Below are positions 61,141-64,000 of a stretch of DNA of 64,000 nucleotides, piece by piece. The position numbers were made by a program, and so were the translations under genes. Every line of letters starts with the position of its first letter. The stretch's first letter is position 1. The DNA lies in the NCBI GenBank assembly GCA_900545305.1, contig UQYD01000002.1, forward strand, positions 39,752-103,751, in the 5' to 3' direction. The notes under the pieces were generated by a model. It searched no databases and was not told the origin of the DNA. It saw nothing but the letters and a program-made list of their open reading frames with translations. This stretch comes from an uncultured Eubacterium sp. GTDB taxonomy: Bacteria; Bacillota; Clostridia; Lachnospirales; CAG-274.

Positions 61141-61218
61141 TTTACATACACCACAGGGGGTAGAGGTTTCAACCATGTGCAAAGATTATCTATATTGATA
61201 ATCGCATTATATATTATA

Positions 61219-61246
61219 TTCAAATTTTTGTCAAGTATGATATAAT
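61219..61246 (+). promoter_or_regulatory. Promoter of the 359-residue secreted protein gene
   Basis: TATAAT (61241-61246) has a TGA extended -10, with TTCAAA (61219-61224) 16 bases upstream. Confidence 0.6.
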
Positions 61247-61287
61247 GGTAGTGAAAAATGATATTAAAATTTAAGGAGGTAGTTTAT

Positions 61288-62367
61288 ATGAAAAAAATTG
61301 CTTTATTTCTCTGCTTTGTAATGCTTTTTACAGCAAGTACATTTGCAGCATCTACAAACAGTGTTTCAAGAGAAGGAGGAGCTTACAAGGAGTATACACC
61401 TTTGGGATTTATGACATTTAATATTCGTCCTTTAGATGAAGTTACAACAGGTTCTTCTATTATTCTTACTTTTGAAACAGCAAAAGTTTTTGACCAGTCA
61501 GTTATTGATGGTACATCAACTGATACAAATGCTTTTGGCTACAACTCAACAGGTTACCAGTACAGTTACTATGACTGGAACAGTACACAGGGCTTTTATG
61601 ATGTAATGCCACAGGTAAGCACTAATCAGTTGCCTTACAAGATTAGAAGAATAAACGATAATCAGATTGAAGTAAATCTTATTAATGTACCTAGTAATTA
61701 TGCCGGTGGCAATCTTTTAGACATTAATGGTGTAAATAATGAGCCTTACTACTGCATTCCTTGTGTTGTATATACTTATGGCACTGGTGATGTAAAGGTT
61801 ACTATTGACTCTAATTCAAGTACAATTACTGGTGGTATTATATTAAGTGGTAGCACAAATTCTGGCAAGAAAGATACTACAACTACAGTAACTACTAATG
61901 AATCTACTACTGAAACAACTACAGAAACTGTTTCTGAAACTACAACAGAAAGCAATGTAACTAAATTTACAAATACTGTAAAGGCTACAGTAGGTAGCAA
62001 TGTTTTAGTTGTAAATAACTCTAACTATACCATTGATACAGCTCCTTTCATACAAAAGAGCAGTAGTTCTACTCTTATTCCTTTAAGAGCTGTAACAACA
62101 TCTTTAACAGGTAAAGATGAAAATAGTGATATTGTAACTTGGGATGCAGAAACAAAAACTGCAACAATTAATTATGGTGGAAATAAAATTCAGTTCACTG
62201 CCGGTTCTGAGTATGTAACAATAAATGGAAAATCTCAAAAAATGGCTTACGGTGTTTATGCTGAAATAAAGGATAGCCGTATGTTTGTACCATTTAGAAC
62301 TCTTGGAGAGGCTGTTGGTGCTAAGGTAGATTGGGACGCAGAAACAAAGACTGCTATATTTAATTAA
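61288..62367 (+). CDS. Secreted protein with C-terminal copper-amine-oxidase-like domain
   Basis: The 359-residue protein has a signal peptide (KKIALFLCFVMLFTASTFA) starting at ATG 61288, 7 bases after AAGGAGG. Residues 20-190 form an unassigned beta-rich, Tyr/Asn/Ser-containing domain. A Thr-rich linker (about 205-230) follows, then a copper-amine-oxidase-type repeat at about 245-359 (SSSTLIPLRAVTTSL and SRMFVPFRTLGEAVGAKVDW). The module order is the reverse of the 56234-58339 protein, which has the domain first. No anchor motif. Function unknown; probably wall- or surface-associated. Confidence 0.8.
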   Translation: MKKIALFLCFVMLFTASTFAASTNSVSREGGAYKEYTPLGFMTFNIRPLDEVTTGSSIILTFETAKVFDQSVIDGTSTDTNAFGYNSTGYQYSYYDWNSTQGFYDVMPQVSTNQLPYKIRRINDNQIEVNLINVPSNYAGGNLLDINGVNNEPYYCIPCVVYTYGTGDVKVTIDSNSSTITGGIILSGSTNSGKKDTTTTVTTNESTTETTTETVSETTTESNVTKFTNTVKATVGSNVLVVNNSNYTIDTAPFIQKSSSSTLIPLRAVTTSLTGKDENSDIVTWDAETKTATINYGGNKIQFTAGSEYVTINGKSQKMAYGVYAEIKDSRMFVPFRTLGEAVGAKVDWDAETKTAIFN

Positions 62368-62619
62368 GCTATTTGTAAAATAAGTACAAAATATTAAATA
62401 ATAATATATTTTGTTAAAAAACAGTATTTTTTTGTAAAATATAATTTTATTGTTGATTTTTTATTGTATTTGTATTATTATATAGGCATAAAAATGGCTT
62501 TAAACCTAGATAATAAGGGGGTTAAGGACATTTATGGCGAAAAAGGTGACATTTTGTCGATAAAAGGCGAAAGAAAATCCTTTACAAATTTAAAAAATTA
62601 ATATATACTAATAACTGAG

Positions 62620-62790
62620 TTAGATGAGTTGAAGATATACAGAACGCAGTATATGAGCTACAAATCTACTCCGAGCAAATGGCAACTAATTCCTTTGCCG
62701 ATTTGCACGTTTGGGAATATTTACCTTTTTGGACGTATTTCATCCTAAAATGGTATACAGAAATAGCAGTCTTCGGGCTGCTATTTTTGT
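62620..62790 (+). ncRNA. Candidate structured small RNA
   Basis: This non-coding stretch holds several stems: GATATAC/GTATAT near 62634-62658, GCAAATGGCAA pairing with TTGCCGATTTGC near 62679-62707, and an outer GATGA/TCATC pair. It ends in the terminator at 62761-62787. It matches no RNA family I can name, and no promoter is evident. It may also be a decayed leader. Confidence 0.3.
62761..62790 (+). terminator. Strong UUCG-loop terminator
   Basis: An 11-bp stem AAATAGCAGTC with its complement closes a C(TTCG)G tetraloop and is followed by T-rich sequence. Confidence 0.88.
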
Positions 62791-62888
62791 TTTTGAAATA
62801 AAAACTTTGAAATTAAATATAAAAAATTTATTATTTCTATAATAAAAAAATGCAATTTTCAAAAAAATAAATAAAAATTTTTTTAAAA

Positions 62889-62962
62889 ACCTCTTGACTG
62901 TATTGTTACACCACAATCTATTATCAAATTGTGAGGTAACACTCAACAAAAAGTCAGGAGGT
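62889..62962 (+). promoter_or_regulatory. Nested inverted repeat covering the UbiD ribosome site
   Basis: ACCTCTTGACT (62889-62899) pairs with AGTCAGGAGGT (62952-62962), which is the ribosome site. Inside it, GTTAC..CACAAT (62905-62917) pairs with ATTGTG..GTAAC (62928-62940). It could be an RNA switch that hides the ribosome site, or a DNA operator; TTGACT here could also be a -35. Confidence 0.5.
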
Positions 62963-62969
62963 TATTTTT

Positions 62970-64000
62970 ATGACTAAAGAAGTTATTGATTTAAGATCTG
63001 CGTTGGAATTACTGGAAAGCATTCCCGGACAAATGGTACATACTGATGTAGAGGTTGACCCTTCTGCAGAACTGGCTGGCGTTTATCGTTATGTGGGTGC
63101 AGGCGGCACTGTTGCCCGTCCTACTAAAACAGGGCCGGCTATGACTTTTGAAAATGTGAAAGGACACCCAGGTGCAAAAGTAGTTATTGGTTTATTAGCC
63201 AGCCGTAAACGTGTAGGCTATCTTTTGAATAGTAAACCTGAAAAATTAGGTTTTATGATGCGTGACGCTGTAAAAAATGCTATTGCTCCAGTGGTCGTTG
63301 ATAAAGCGAAAGCTCAATGCCAGGAAGTCGTGCATCTGGCTACTGACGAAGGCTTTGATATCCGTAAATTGATCCCGGCTCCTACCAATACTCCGGAAGA
63401 TGCAGGACCGTATGTAACTTTAGGTATGTGCTATGCTTCCGATGTCGAAACCGGTGAATCTGACGTTACGATCCATAGACTTTGCCTGCAGAGCAAAGAC
63501 GAAATTTCCATGTTTTTCACACCGGGGGCCCGGCATTTGGGCGCTTTCCGTGAAAAGGCCGAAGCTTTAGGCAAACCGCTGCCAATTTCCATCAGTATCG
63601 GTGTCGATCCGGCTATTGAGATCGCTTCCTGCTTTGAGCCGCCGACAACTCCGCTTGGCTTCAATGAATTATCTATTGCCGGAGCAATCCGCGGTAAGGC
63701 TGTTGAATTAGCTCCCTGTGTGACGATCGATGAAAAATGTATCGCCAACGCCGAATACGTCATTGAAGGCGAGCTTTTGGTAGGCGCGCGCGTTCGCGAG
63801 GACCAGAATTCCAATACCGGTAAAGCGATGCCGGAATTTCCCGGTTATACCGGGCCTGCCAATGCAGAATTACCTGTTATCAAAGTAAAAGCTGTTACTC
63901 ACAGAGTAAATCCGATTATGCAAACCTGCATTGGACCTTCCGAAGAGCATGTAAGCATGGCCGGTATCCCGACTGAGGCGTCGATCCTTGATATGGTGGA
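62970..64000 (+). CDS. UbiD-family decarboxylase, 3' end cut by window edge
   Basis: About 343 residues are visible, with no stop before the edge. UbiD enzymes use prenylated FMN for reversible (de)carboxylation of aromatic or alpha,beta-unsaturated acids. Recognisable segments are AGVYRYVGAGGTVARP near the N-terminus, PTNTPEDAGPYVTLG, and ISIGVDPAIEIASC. ANAEYVIEGELLVGARVRED and MPEFPGYTG follow, the region with conserved catalytic Glu residues. The ATG has AGGAGG 7 bases upstream. Codon use (CGT/CGC Arg, CCG Pro, ATC Ile) is unlike the rest of the window, which uses AGA. The substrate is unknown. Confidence 0.88.
   Translation, partial: MTKEVIDLRSALELLESIPGQMVHTDVEVDPSAELAGVYRYVGAGGTVARPTKTGPAMTFENVKGHPGAKVVIGLLASRKRVGYLLNSKPEKLGFMMRDAVKNAIAPVVVDKAKAQCQEVVHLATDEGFDIRKLIPAPTNTPEDAGPYVTLGMCYASDVETGESDVTIHRLCLQSKDEISMFFTPGARHLGAFREKAEALGKPLPISISIGVDPAIEIASCFEPPTTPLGFNELSIAGAIRGKAVELAPCVTIDEKCIANAEYVIEGELLVGARVREDQNSNTGKAMPEFPGYTGPANAELPVIKVKAVTHRVNPIMQTCIGPSEEHVSMAGIPTEASILDMV

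Larger units (their letters stand above)
62368..62969. other. Intergenic region before the UbiD-family gene
   Basis: About 600 bases, AT-rich, with the candidate RNA and terminator, and near the right end two nested inverted repeats that include the UbiD ribosome site. No other gene was seen. Confidence 0.6.

Overview
The window is low-GC, low-redundancy DNA typical of a Clostridia-class Firmicute. Housekeeping genes have AGGAGG-type ribosome sites and use AGA for arginine. A tRNA-Ser-sensing T-box controls serS. The S-layer (SLH), copper-amine-oxidase-like, NEAT-like and dockerin surface modules fit a Lachnospirales-like anaerobe; that placement is inference. The last kilobase carries a gene with clearly different codon use (CGT/CGC arginine, CCG proline) and looks foreign.

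The chromosomal origin lies in the window. To the left of about 46 kb most housekeeping genes are on the minus strand. These are rpoB-rpoC, parA-parB with three parS sites, a HAD phosphatase, T-box-serS, a DUF896 protein, an AI-2E-type permease, rfbD-hflX-AlbA-GNAT, murC, efp and rpmG-secE-nusG-rplK-rplA. To the right, dnaA-dnaN-S4 protein-recF-gyrB-gyrA run on the plus strand. DnaA boxes flank dnaA on both sides. The dnaA-dnaN gap holds a box, a short GC-rich step, six TAC/TTC trinucleotides and an AT-rich stretch, which is the layout of a Bacillus-type unwinding element. Another group of DnaA-box-like sites lies between rpoC and parA. The usual rplKAJL-rpoBC block is split: nusG-rplK-rplA and rpoBC are about 34 kb apart, and rplJ and rplL are absent.

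Plus-strand accessory islands interrupt the left arm. They are a DUF4914 P-loop protein (7.5-9.4 kb); a Mor-like regulator with PH/SHOCT and zinc-ribbon membrane proteins, one of them Asn/Gln/Met-rich (9.7-13.9 kb); a secreted proline-rich repeat protein; a GntR-AEC transporter-GH28 pectin cassette with a palindromic operator (15-17.9 kb); lepB and a DUF1858 protein; and a secreted cluster at 23.9-30.7 kb. That cluster has two NEAT-like proteins (one with FMN-binding and dockerin modules), a 49-residue peptide gene and two YcdB-like SLH paralogues. Right of gyrA are cobO, two copper-amine-oxidase-domain secreted proteins, pyrE, an orphan SIR2-domain protein that may be an anti-phage effector, and a truncated UbiD-family decarboxylase.

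The most unusual non-coding signal is a 50-72 bp element with three hairpins, present in four copies (two in tandem). Its stems show compensatory changes, and each locus abuts an intrinsic terminator. Other candidates are matching 29-nt leaders before rplK and rplA, a hairpin-rich leader before the first NEAT-like gene, a possible small RNA at 62.6-62.8 kb, and a hairpin that could cover the UbiD ribosome site. No rRNA, tRNA, CRISPR array or complete insertion sequence was seen.
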